Source: Smittia aterrima
Taxonomy: Eukaryota > Arthropoda > Insecta > Diptera > Chironomidae
Length of the DNA: 64,000 nucleotides
Assembly (NCBI GenBank): GCA_033063855.1
Contig: CP093829.1
Coordinates: 8,690,243 to 8,754,242, forward strand
Reading direction: 5' to 3'
Part shown: piece after piece, positions 1 to 12,500 of the stretch
Numbering within the stretch: the stretch's first letter is position 1
How the letters are laid out: each line of letters starts with the position of its first letter
Notes under the pieces: model-generated
Told to the model about the DNA's origin: nothing
Databases searched by the model: none
The model's input: the letters and a program-made list of their open reading frames with translations, nothing else
Translations under genes and position numbers: made by a program

Positions 1-328
1 AACGCTTCAATGATAAGGCGCGACTTGAAATTCTTGTTCTACTGTCGCGTCAAAGTGCTCGCTGATTTATTTGTCAAGTTGAAGCTTTATAATATTAAAT
101 GTAGAAACTTATGTAAACAACAAATTATTTGTGTCAGTTTCGTGATAAGAAAAAAAATCTTCGATTGGTCAATAGAACATCGGTTCGGTTCGATTGTAGT
201 CTCGCTCGATCGAGAAGTTCTTGATAAGCCCAATAATATTAAATCAAACATCAAAGCGGAATAGTTTATCAATAACTTTTGTATTTGACAGATGATTTTA
301 ATTGATTTCCGTTTTCTTTTCTTTCCAG
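1..328 (+). other. Intron of the ara/caup gene (partial)
   Basis: The window opens inside an intron of the Iroquois gene. It ends in a pyrimidine-rich tract and the acceptor AG at 327-328. I see no other feature here; the short open frames in it lack coding character. Confidence 0.8.
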
Positions 329-3300
329 AGCAATGTGTCATCCGCTCCACCTTCGCCGCCCCCAGCTCCGATGGCTGTCACATCAACAACAGTTCCGCCA
401 GGAGCGAGAAGTGCTTCGCCATGCTCGGCGACATCAAATGGACCACCAAACTCGAGATGCTGCGATACAGGCCGGCCACTCTTCACTGACCCCATCTCAG
501 GACAGACAGTGTGCTCTTGTCAGTACGATCAATCGATATTAAATTACCAAAGACTTGCGAACGGCATGGGAGTCGGTGGAGCTCCGGGAATGCCACTGTC
601 GATGTATAGCACGCCATACTCTGCTGAAACTATGGCTGCCTACTTCCCAACCTTAGGAGGTGGCGATCAGCCTCCATTCTATCCAAATCCAGTGAGTACT
701 TCTCTCGTGTCATTTCACTTAACGACATCCAAACATTTACATGTGTCGACATATTTCGAACATTTCATGATAACTCCATTTGCAACCACCACTCTCGCTT
801 GGCTCTTTTTGCAGCAGCGAAAAGCTGGAAAAATAAATTTTAATAAAGCGACATAGATAGTTATTTTGTAGAACAATCGACTCTCCTGGGGTTATCTTGC
901 CATGAAACAGCCAAAGCGCTACGAGAGGGAAAAAAAGTTTGCTAGGGATGAGAGGGAAGAGCAGAATGTCGAGTTTATGCAAATAAAATCATAAAATTTA
1001 TCCCGATCCGTGCAATAACATTTTCTATTTCATATGCAATCTCACTCAGACAAACAAGAAACGTTTTTTTGATAGAGTTGAAAAGTGTTTTATGTTTTTT
1101 TGAAAAATCCTCAAGTTGAACAAGGAATTTGAAGCTTGTGACACTCCGAATAGAGTTTCATGTCGTTTAACTTTGAAATGCGTGTGCGCTTGATTTCTCC
1201 TCATTTTTACATCGTGAACATGTTTACATTAGAAGCTGAGTCTGATTCTTTCGAAGGAGTTGGCAACTTTGACTATTTTTGTTGCGAAAATGTTTCAAGC
1301 AGATACGACACATCGAGTAAGAGGAAAGAGCGACAGACAATTCCCTCAAGGCACTTTCGGAATTTTATTTCTCGTTTCATGACTCGACTCGGTTGTAGCG
1401 TGAGCTTGTTTACATAAAACCATGTTTCTTCTTCTCGTTATATGGGGATGGATGTTGCCTTTTGACAATGGTGTTTACTACTGAAATTTGTCATCAAACT
1501 TTCTCTCCTCTCGGCTCTCGGCTCGTCGGCATTCCCGCTGGAAATTAAAATTGTGATGTTTTCGACTTTCAGCTTTTGGCTCGAGCGACTCGACAAGAGT
1601 TTTCGCAAACATCGTTCACAGGCGAACAATTAAAGTTTGACTAAAGTGATATTAGATGTCAACCTTTAGGATAATAAATGAAGCATGCATTCGAATAAAT
1701 TATGGATACTAGCTCAATCGTCTTTCTTTGTTTCCCAAAACGACGTCTCTCGATGATCAACAGACATCAAACAAAGCAACGATAATCGCATTTATACGAG
1801 AATCGACGGATTAAAGTTATACAAGCCCATAAACGAAAGAGAGATAATAAATTCTTGTCGTTGCTTCGAATGAAACCGAAGAGAAGAAAGAAGAAGTTTA
1901 AAAAGTCGTCGCCGTTTTAAAGCAAACCAAACAGACATTGTTGGCCTTTCTTTTGAATATAACGAAAGATTATGATTACGTTATTAATGTTTTATTGTAA
2001 AATACAATGACTTAACTAGCAACTATGAGTCCTATCAGCTAATTTTATAACCGAACCTTCTTCTTCACTCACATTCGGCTTGAGAGTGCTTTCTCAAACA
2101 AACACGATTGCTGATAAGACGACTGAGAAATGGTAAATTGAAGAAGCTTGTTTTTCTTTATCGCTCTCCACTCTCTGTCTCACTGTTTATTTAATTTAAC
2201 TCTTCGCGGTTTCAACATAAGAAAGAAGAAATGCGCGACACAAACAAATTCCTTTAATCTCGTGTTGGTCGAAAGAGCGTCAGGTAGCAGCGAATTGAAG
2301 ACGAATTGAGGCTGCTGCTGCTGATATAAATAATTTGTTAATATCATATTTAAACTTATCACTCACATCTCGTCATATTCGCTTTTGCCTTTTTTTCACT
2401 GAATCCGCGAGCAAAGACATCGAGAACATGAGACAGTCTTTCGATTCCAAAGTTATTTGTCATTTCATGAATAACAAGTCGTGTTCGTTTGCGATCCCAG
2501 AACAGATATTTACTCGTGGCTTGGACAATTATCTTTTCATGAGGTCGGCATTATTTGAGTTTAACGAATCATTTCATGCGAGGAGAGAGAAAGAACGAAA
2601 TCAAATAACAATATTCAGCAATGTTTACAGAGAGAGAGCCCTGTGCGGCATAAAATAATTCAATAGCCGAGCCTGCGAAACAATGAAGCGTTCTGTGTGT
2701 GGTCAGAAATATTTCAGAAACTTAAAACTACAGAATATCTGCTGAGGTTTCATATGAACATGTTTTCTATTTCAAAAGATTCTTTTTCTCTTGTTCGAAG
2801 CTTTGGCTTAATGCCTGATCGAGAAACGAATTATTTCCTTCCATTAATTTGTAATTGGATTTCCCAAAGAGCAATCAAAGAACTCACAGGAATATTCTTG
2901 TCGACATTAGAAGTTATTTTAACGATTAACAAGATGCAAGCGATCGAGCTACACGAGTCGAGTGCTAAATATTTATGAAACAAGAAGTTCGTAAGCGTAC
3001 AAATGCAAATCACGGCAGTGCTAGTAATTAGTAAATTACCTTTGGCGAGAAGCCTTTATGACCTCGCACGAATGTTTAATAATTATTTCAGCTACAACAT
3101 TTCCATAATCAGATTAAAGTCTGAGAGAAGTAAAACGAGAGAGAGAATTAAGGCGAAGCCGCTCGAGAGTTTATTTTAATAAATCAACACTAAGCAATAA
3201 CTCATAAATATGAACGAAGTAGACTTGAAGCGATAGAGAGAAGTGTTTAATGTTTGATAATCATGTCGCTTAAATTTTTTTTTATATTCAATTAGCTCGA

Positions 3301-6300
3301 GTCAGCGACTGATTTCGTTTCTGAGTTTTGACGTTCCCGTCGCGAAAAAAACGCTTCGGCCGATTGCAAACGGTCAAAAGGTCGCATGTTGTTTTTCTGA
3401 TTTTTACACTTTCGTGATTGCGCTTATCTCGCATCGAGTGAAAGAGGAGGAAGCGAATCGGATGACAAAAGACTTTTTCTCATGAATGTCAAGTCGCAAT
3501 ATTCACTTTAATTAATAATTTTTTTTTTCTTATCAACTTTTTCAGGCAGCGGCTGGCTTAGATCTTAAGGACAACCTCGGCGGCGGTCCTTGGCCTTATC
3601 CACCTATGTATCCTGGATACGATTCAGCATTAGCTGGCTATCACTTTAATGGGTAAGTCACTTCCCCCTCAATAAGGCAAACTCAATTTTTCTTTTGATT
3701 TTTTGAAACAAAAGCGACAACGAAAAGCCCGACGCAAACAGAAAATAAAAATTAAGAAGCTAAAAAAGAATCTGTTTCACAACATATGATAATTATGTCA
3801 ATCAATCATCATTTAAACATGAAAAGAATTCTTTTCGCTCAGTGAGATGAGTCATTTAAAGATTTATTACATCTTAATGGAAAATTGTGCGACAAAAGAA
3901 ATGTTTTTTTCGTGTTCACCCCGCGATGACTCGTCAGCTCTCGTCTCTTCTCTTGCTTGTTACTTTTCATCAACCGAATTCAATTCAACGACTCTGTTCG
4001 GCTGGGGGATTTCAATATTTATACTTTCGTTCGTAGTCTCTCGGGGTCGAGCCAGAAAGAAAAGGAAAACAAACTAATGAACACAGCATTTTGTTAACAA
4101 TCATTCAAAGCAAGAAATTCCTTCTCATTGTTAATGATTGCGAGAGATGAAACGAAACGGTGCTCGTGTAAACGATGCTTGTTATTTGCTCGCTCTTAAT
4201 GAGTGATTAAATTTGTAGCATTTTTAAAAATAACGTTTCGTTGGAAAAAGTCGTCTCTTTCGCTTTCGGCTGACTTTTCACTTTTCACATTTCACTTGAC
4301 GAGTAAAAATATTTTTCTGACATCGACGACAATTTTTGCTTATGAACGAAACAATTTAAATTTGCATTGACAAGCTTCGATTGGGAGACTTCGAGTTGAT
4401 TGATTTATTAATGGAAACTGAAGTTCTATAACAAAATGAGGTTTCAATTTATCGAATTGATTGATAAATCAAAAAGTTTCGTTTCGCTATAAAGCAGAGC
4501 AAGCTGCTCAATAAAATGTTCGAAGCTATAAAAGTTTTCATTGGGACGACGTGATAAGAAGTCTTAAGCATTCTTCGCTCACCGCGGAATTCGCGAACAA
4601 ATTATCACTTAGCGTTTTGCTTGTGCTCATAATCGATTTCTCGTTGCATGTGTGCGACGTGGAGCTCTCAACAGTCAGACGCTTCCCCAACAAACGATTG
4701 AGACGCGTAGCAACGACGAATATGTAAATAAACCTTCGGCCAAACACAAAATGTCATGTTATTTATTAACAAACATTTCCTGTGTTTATTAAAAAGAATC
4801 ACAGTCGAAGCTCTTTCGTGAAGGAAAGTTATCTTAAATTAAAATCGAGTCAACGACGTTTACTGTAAGCTCAAGAGTTTAAAAAGCATTTTTTTTACCT
4901 TTTGCTGTTCTTCGTTTCCCATTAAACTTCACAATAAAAGATCGAATTAAAAATTAAAATTAAACTTTTTATTCGTCTCGGGCTGTGCAAATTCAATTAT
5001 GGAGGCGTTTCAGCTTAACTTTGTTGTTTTTCTTGTAAGAAGCAGCAGCAACTTATCTCTCAACTTATCGCCAACTTATTACAAAGGGAAAAATTGAAAA
5101 CGCGGTTGCATTTGAATAAAGATATTCACATCAGCCCACTCTGCAGCTTGTTCGAAGTTAATGGACGAGAAAAGTGTTTGGCAAGAGCAACGATATCTCA
5201 AACGTCGATCAGCCCGAGAAATGTCACCCTCGAAAGTAGCATTCGATCTACTTCTTGCACCTGCGGTTCCATTGCGTTCTGTTCAAATATTCATTCAAAC
5301 TCTTGAAGAATAAATTTAAAAAACGAACTCGGGAGCTCAAAAATGAAACAAAATTTAAATTCGAAGAAACAATCGAGTTTGGACTGAATTTGTCAAGCGA
5401 AGTTAACTGTAATCAGCAGACATTTTATGACAAAAATAAATCAATTTGAGTTTGAGCAGAGACAGCGCGAGAGAAGAATGATACAATCAAAAACAAATTA
5501 AATGAGTTGTCGGTAATTTATTTTTTTTCGTTTGCTTGCTCTGTGCGAGAGAATTAAGCATTCATGACAAATTACATGCGATCATCAAACAATGTTAACA
5601 CACAGAAGCGCATAAACAGCGCGTTTCATTACAGATTTCCATAAACTGCGATCAGACCGCGCTCACTTATGCCAATGACGGAATTTTGTAAGCAAAGCGG
5701 TGATCACTTAAAGCAATAAAAATGTTTATTTGTCAGATTCGAAAAAAAAGAGACGTAAGCCGATTCATGATTCACGCCGCATCGCACGACTCAATGTACT
5801 TTTAGACATCATTAAAATATTTTGGTGTGCCTACACTTCTAGTCTTGTCTCCAGACTTGGCATTCTTGTCGCTTCGGGTGACTTCATAGAATTAATGTTG
5901 GAATCAAAATTCAAGTATTCGCTCGAGACAGGAAGTGCATTGAACATCTCACAGTTGGAAAAACCTATTTTGCTTAAAGTGCGGGTGGTCAAAGCGAATG
6001 GCGAATGTCGTAGCATTGCCACATGTCTCTCATAAACTTATTGACCTTTTCGTTCGAAAATTTATCGACAACGGAAGTGGTCAACTCTAACTGTCGATGC
6101 TTCAAGCGAAAGGCAATGGACATTAATAGTTTTTAATTAACTTTCAGTCGCGACATGTAAATCGTTATCATATTTAATTCGCGATCTGATGAAAATTGAT
6201 CATGTCGAACACATTTCATTTTAATGCGCGCGTTTTGGCAAATGTGTCGACATCGATTGTCCCGTTGACAAATTGAGCGGCTCGTAATTAATTCATAAAT

Positions 6301-8452
6301 TGATTCGTTGGAAGTGTCTTGCGCAACGCTTCTCTTTGTTTTATTCATGAACGCTCTCGAATCAATCACAGGTTAGCTCCCGAGAATGCACTGAAACTTT
6401 CATTTCCACTTCAATTCGTGATTGACAATTAAAAATAGCAAACGAGAGAGTTTTCAATAAATAAAAATAAATATTTCACCGCGGAAAAGCTTCAATTGCT
6501 GTCTACGAAATATTTTTTTTTTTCGTGCAGATGCTGAAGAATTCATGCATAAAACATCCTCGCACAAAAAAAAGGTCAATTCAAATGCATCTGAAGCTGG
6601 AAAAATTGCATTGTGCAAAAAATGATCTATTGCAGTTTGCAGAGCGATTAAAAAAACATGAAAAATTGCCAATGCACTTCGAACGGAACATTTTTAAAAC
6701 CGTCGAATGATTCTGACATTTTCGGGATTCAATAAAAAAAAACCGACAATGTTTGTTGGACTCTTTTTTGCGCTTGGGATAGAGTTTGAGGCTGCTGCTG
6801 ATAATTCTGTGGCGTCGTAAAATTTGTCATTAATTCTGCTGAAATTATGTGGTGGACTCTATTAATGGTTAACACAACAAAAAAAAGTCCTCGTTAAACT
6901 TTCCACTTAACCAGTCGATTAATAACCAGCACAATCGAGTTTGCGTCTTCTCTGACCGGGGCCAAACCTTTGCCACCCGAAATCGTCGCATAAATAATAA
7001 ACTTCATTGACCAGCAGCTGCTGGAAATTATCGTAGCAAGGAAAACTCTTTTCCACGATAAAAAAATTGAATCTTTGTCATGTGAAACTTTTCGAGGCAA
7101 AACCGAAAAAGCCAAAATCCTGTGGCTCTGCCTTCTCTCACAAACAAAGACCGCAAACCTGATTTTACGCAAAAAATTGTTTCGGCTTATGAGAAATTTT
7201 TAATTGAAAACTTGCAATGCGTTTCGTGCTTCTCTGACTAAACAAAGATAGAAACTCGCTGAGTTCGCCTTCCGTTCAATGCATTTGCGTAATTGAAGCT
7301 TAACTAATCCCTCGATTCGATTTTGATTACAGTTATCCAATGGATCTGAATGGAGCGAGAAGAAAGAACGCAACACGAGAGACGACGAGTACTCTCAAAG
7401 CTTGGCTCAATGAGCACAAAAAGAATCCTTACCCGACCAAGGGCGAGAAGATTATGCTTGCAATCATCACCAAGATGACGCTGACTCAAGTGTCGACTTG
7501 GTTTGCAAATGCACGGAGAAGGCTCAAGAAGGAGAACAAGATGACGTGGGAGCCGAGAAATCGAGTTGAAGATGATGATGTTAACTTGGATGATGATGAT
7601 CACAAGAGCAACGACGACAAGGACATGCTTGGTGAGTTCAATGAACGAGAAAACTTCTTTTCAACTCGAACTAACTGAATTTCTTTTTAATTAGATTCTG
7701 GAACAGGTTCAAGTGAAGATGGCGATCGACCATCTCGAATTGATATGATGGATCGTCCGCCTGGCAATCACAATGATTGGAATGAGTCGAGAAATGGAAG
7801 TGGACCCAACTCTCCAGACATTTACGATCGCCCTGGGCTTCCTCATCCTCTTCCGATGTTCCATCCAGCAGCGTTTCCTCATCTCCGACCTCCTCATCCC
7901 TCAGGTTCGCCTCCAAGTTCAATTCAAACATCAACTGGAACGACGAACTCTAACTCAATTAGCAAACCTAGAATTTGGTCGTTAGCCGACATGGCGAGCA
8001 AAGAAAGCAAAGATGAACCCTCCAATCTCTCATCCAATCCATATCAACATCGCGAACCGTCAGCGGGAAAAATCTTATCACCGTTGGCTGCTCGCGGACT
8101 TCATCCTTTGCATCATCCGTACATGCGACCAGAGTTGTATCGAAACTTTTACAGTCCAAGTGCTGCGCACGCTCACGACGCCGCAATTTTCGAATCTTAT
8201 CAACGAACATTTGGTGCATCGTTAGCGCATAATGGAATGGCTGGAGTTCCTTTGAGCTCAGTTCTCTCGAAAACTCCTTTCGGACCTTTGAGTCTAACGA
8301 CGTCTTCGCCATCGCAAAATACTCCAACGGCTCCTCCACCGAGAGCGTCACCTGCTAGCAGTACATCATCAACTCACGACCATCATACTCCCGAAAAGTC
8401 TTTGCCATCGACTCCAGTGACACCAATAGCAATCAACGTAACTAAGCCATGA
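329..8452 (+). CDS. ara/caup: Iroquois-class TALE homeobox transcription factor, araucan/caupolican ortholog (5' partial)
   Basis: Nuclear DNA-binding factor of the Iroquois family, known for prepattern and territory specification in flies. Four coding exons are visible: 329-691, 3546-3652, 7333-7631 and 7695-8452. Splice phases join cleanly (0, 2, 1) and give 508 residues plus stop. Exon 1 carries the conserved RCCDTGRPLFTDPISGQTV block and a DQPPFY motif. Exon 2 has the PWPYP region. Exon 3 begins YPMDLNGARRKN and contains the TALE homeodomain with its three-residue loop extension (KKNPYPTK) and recognition helix WFANARRRLKKEN, followed by an acidic stretch. Exon 4 has IYDRPG and KPRIWSLADMASK. 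MDLNGARRKN, WEPRNRV and DRPG are what I recall of ara/caup; fly mirror reads differently before the homeodomain. Nematocera are thought to have one ara/caup ortholog. The start codon is upstream of the window. The C-terminus is Ser/Pro/Thr-rich. The donors at 692, 3653 and 7632 are all GT with good consensus. Confidence 0.94.
692..3545 (+). other. Intron of ara/caup, 2.85 kb
   Basis: Donor gtgagt at 692, acceptor ttttttcag ending at 3545. AT-rich sequence with many homeodomain-like TAATTA cores. No coding exon, RNA gene or mobile element is supported. Large introns are common in Iroquois genes and can hold enhancers; that use is inference here. Confidence 0.75.
3653..7332 (+). other. Intron of ara/caup, 3.68 kb
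   Basis: Donor gtaagt at 3653, acceptor gattacag ending at 7332. It splits a Gly codon just before the homeodomain. Several open frames of 60-100 codons occur but have no recognisable product and biased, repetitive composition. A GAGGCTGCTGCTGAT 15-mer near 6790 also occurs in the preceding intron near 2308. Confidence 0.75.
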
Positions 8453-9500
8453 CACTAAACACCTTCGCGTTTAGTAGAGCCAAACAAATGGCGCGGCGAT
8501 ACTTTCAGTTCATTCAATCAATCAATGGGACAATAAAAGTTTTGACGAGAAACCTTCTCATCAACTTCTTAATAGCTACGACATGAAACAGGGTATAAAC
8601 ACTTTACAAACGGTACACGCCAGCTTCTCTGACAGCTTATCAAATTCTTCAGAAAGTTGAGATCGAGAGACTCGATGGTGGGCGACGATGAAATGTATAA
8701 GAGGATCGTTCTCAGAGAATTTATGTTCATCAATGTCTAAACATTTTCCTTTTTTGGTTCTCCGAAAAGTGTTTGAGAAAAACTTCTTTACCAAACAACA
8801 ATCTCCGCAAATCCTTTGTGTACATGGAAATTTATTGATAATCATCGAATGTGTAAAAAAAACAGAGTTAGCTGATAATTAATTGCTTTTTTGTAAATGT
8901 AACTTTTTGTAGACGTTTTAAGTGATAACGCCGAGTAACTTGACTAGTGTAAATGTGATATCTGTAAAGTGAGAGAAGAATAATCACATTTTTGACTTAA
9001 ATCTTCATCTGCAGCCGTAGTTGGAATCATCATTAATTAATATTAAAAAATCGCTCTCTCTCTCTCATTATTCTCTCACTCACTTTTTCCTTTTAAAAGT
9101 GCTCGTCTGACTCCAACACAAACTTGGCTGAAACATATCGATTGCTGCTTGTTGAGCGTCTCTCACACCGCGCGTTTCATCATTTCAAACGATTCTGCTC
9201 CTTTTTGAATGCAATAATTTAATGCCATATAGGAATTATGAATTATGTTAAGCGAGAGATGGGAGCGAAACGAATTGCGCAAGCTCATAAATCTCAGCGA
9301 AACTGAGAGCGAAGAAATTCCAAAATAAAAACAATTTGAGAACGATGGTGTATCATATTTATGTAACTAGAATTATGTATCATAATAAAAATTTATGGAA
9401 TCAATATTTGAAGTAAAGGCAAATGTATAAAGAATCAATCGTATGTTATCTAGTTGCAATAACTGAAGAAGAAAAAAAATATTGAATAAACATTTTAAAG
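8453..9500 (+). other. 3'UTR of ara/caup
   Basis: AT-rich sequence after the TGA at 8450-8452. AATAAA occurs at 8532-8537 and again at 9485-9490; the distal one is a plausible end. A TGTGATA (K-box-like, the seed target of miR-2/13 class miRNAs) lies at 8954-8960. The transcript end is inferred from signals only. Confidence 0.5.
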
Positions 9501-12500
9501 TGAAAATGAAATTTTGTTTTGTATTTGGAACATTTTATCTTTAGAATAACATCAAAAATATTTTTATTCTTTCATATCTGGACCTCGCGAACATTAAACA
9601 AAAACAATTCCTGAGAATTCCTTGAATTAATAAATTTGAAAACAACTTAACTCGCATGACGACGTTGGACTGCGCTTCATATTTTCATATTCTGTCTCGT
9701 AAGGAATTCTCTCTGCATCGACACAGTCAATTGTCGTCGACGAATTCGTCATAAAGTTTATTGCAGAAATGAAGCGAAGGTAAAGTGTCGTCACTGTGAT
9801 CGATCAACTCGTGGAGAACAATATTATTAGCCAAGCAATAATAAATTCATATTTTTTGTTTTGTTTTTCCTCCGTGACGAATGGAAAATATAAAATTAAT
9901 AAAAAGAATTTATGTCTACGAAACGATTTTCGACAACAAATTATGTCTCGGTTTTTGTGGAAGAACATAAATAAATATTTTGTGTTTGTCAAACATCATA
10001 AAATGTTGTTTTCTTCAGTAATATTTCAAAAAGAAAACAAGTGGACGACGACAGAACAGAAATTCGGTTTCATTAATAATCTGCGGCGGAATTTTAATAG
10101 TTCATTGAACATTTAGTGGAGAAGAATGATACTCTACGATGAATAAATTGTTGATCTGGGATTGAAAGGAAATGACGTTGCAAAAGAACTTTTCTTCAAC
10201 TCTGTAGATCAAATCCCATCGGAAGTTTTAATTATTTCAGTTGCTCTGTCAACAAAGTAGAAAAAGATTCTTCAAGTCAAACTCGTTTTATTCATCAATG
10301 TTAATTTCTGAAAAAGCATTTTGATCCTACATCAATCAGTCGACTGACTAATAAACGTAGATAAACAAACAATAATGCGTTCTCCAATATTTACGAATTT
10401 ATGGTTCCGTTTATTGCGCCCAGTCATTCTTAAAATATTCGAATGTCATAAATTCTTTTATTGATCTCTCCGTATGTTGTTAAAGATGAGAAGTTTATTG
10501 GGTGAAGCAGCTCTTTTGCAAGGTGAAACTTCTTATTCATTCATGAGCTAAAGGCAAAACCTTGTAGCCCGAACTAGTGAGTCGTAAAACCAACGAAACA
10601 TTAGTTTGTTCACATGATCATAAAGCCTTTAAAAAATGTCGATTTGAGATTGGAAATTAGAGCTGTTTATTGAGCTTCGACTGACGCCACGCATCGGTCT
10701 TCATTTGCCATCGAACAAAGAAGAATAAAACTTCTTTTCTTTCTTTCTTTTTTTGAGCTAGAGATAAAATAAAATAATTCGAGTTTCAAGGAATGTCAAA
10801 TCCGGTAGCATAAAGCGATCATTAGGAATGCTTTCGAGACTTTCCCTCATTCACAAATGACGGACGGCATTCTCACTCTCTTGACGATCCTTGTCAATAC
10901 TTTGATGACAGTTTTATTGCTTAAACATCATTGATGGAATCTAAAACTCAAAATTAATGCCCTGATGGATTCTCGGTCGAGATTACTTGATTTGAATCGT
11001 CTTCATGCTCGAGAAAGCAAGAAATTCCGAGAATCAAGAATTCCCATCAGAATTACCTGCGTCTAACGACACTCGATTCGATAAGAATTTTAATACAAAG
11101 CTGTCTGATGAGCGACGAATTGAACGATCTAAATGAATCAATTTACAATTCCGTGGATTGAATAATTCACGCGTCTTTGATCGACGAGAATTTAGGAATT
11201 TTATTTAAGGAAAAATCGTTAACTTCAATTGAACTCGGAACTAATGAGAATAAAGAATCAACTTTTAAAAAGAAAGTTGCCATAAGTTCAAGAGAGGAGT
11301 CCTCCAGTAATTAATCAACTTCGTCTGACGCTTCTGTTTCCATCCCAAAGCCAATTCATCAATGTTTGAACTTCCCAATTAAGTCATTCGAAAAGTTCTT
11401 CAATCACTCGAGGAATTCTCTCCCTCCTCGTTAGAACGCAGTAAAAAATCATCGTCGTCGTAAATACAATTTAAACAAATCACTGAGACAGCCGAATCAA
11501 AATCTGTTCATTGAGATAATTATCAGATCGCGTTACAGTTGAAGAAAATGTTTCATTGTAGGAGATAAAGTCTTTGCTTAAGATAATCAGTAATTAAGAC
11601 GTTTGACGAGGAAGATTTCTCTTCACTCCAAGAATATTCATCTCAAGTTGTTTATAAAGATTCTTTTCTCACCGAAAATAAACACATTACTCAAAACACG
11701 AAATCGCTCACATCTGTTTTGTTGCCGCACTTGGAAAATTAGTACTTTATAAATGATTTTCTTGTTTTGACATTCGAGACGAGACTGCGCTTCTCGTGGC
11801 ACTTGAGATGAAACTTAATTGTGAAGTGAAATTTTATGGACGATTTGGGATTAACGAGAGATGACTTAAAAGAGCCGTGAAATAACTCAGCTCGTGATGT
11901 GTTCAAGTGATGAGGAATATTTTCTCGTTGCTTTGGGAAAAGTTTTTTCTTCTCTTACTTCAGGCGCCATTTAAAGAAATAAAAAACTCTCAATTGAATT
12001 TTAACAAATTTACGAACCTCAACCGGATGAAAACTATTTTTGACTTCTCCAAAATAAATTTTGCTTGTGAATAATTTAATCAAAAACCTTTCAGCGGAAG
12101 TTGCCGAAATAAAAATGTTTGAGAAAGCAAAAATTATTGACGAGGTCTTCAACTTCACTTACCAAACTGTTTCAATTAAAATAATGCTCAAACAACTTTC
12201 CATCGTTTCATCTCTTTCAATGAAATGAAAACAAACTTTTTATTTGCCATAACAAAATTGTTGAAAATGTGTGCGAAAAGATCAAAAGGTTTTCATTAAA
12301 TTGAAATATTAATGTGACTTTTCATGAGAAGCGGCAAGTTTGTCCTCGAAATAGACAGCGGCGCGATGTAATAAAGAAATTTTCTTTATGCAAATCAATT
12401 GCGAAATGAGCACGATTGGCGACGACATCATCAACCTCGTCAATTAGAAGAAAAAATCTTTTTCATTTCACGCAATTCCCCGGCAAAGACATTTCTTGTT

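Noticed and set aside
302..856. Open frame read as a separate 184-residue protein
   Set aside because: Its first half is the ara/caup exon 329-691; the rest is intron read-through past a strong GT donor at 692.
7968..8351. 127-codon minus-strand frame
   Set aside because: It lies antisense to the last ara/caup exon and only mirrors its codon pattern.
329..8452. Calling the gene mirror
   Set aside because: The residues before and after the homeodomain (YPMDLNGARRKN, WEPRNRV, DRPG) fit ara/caup; mirror has a different lead-in as I recall it.
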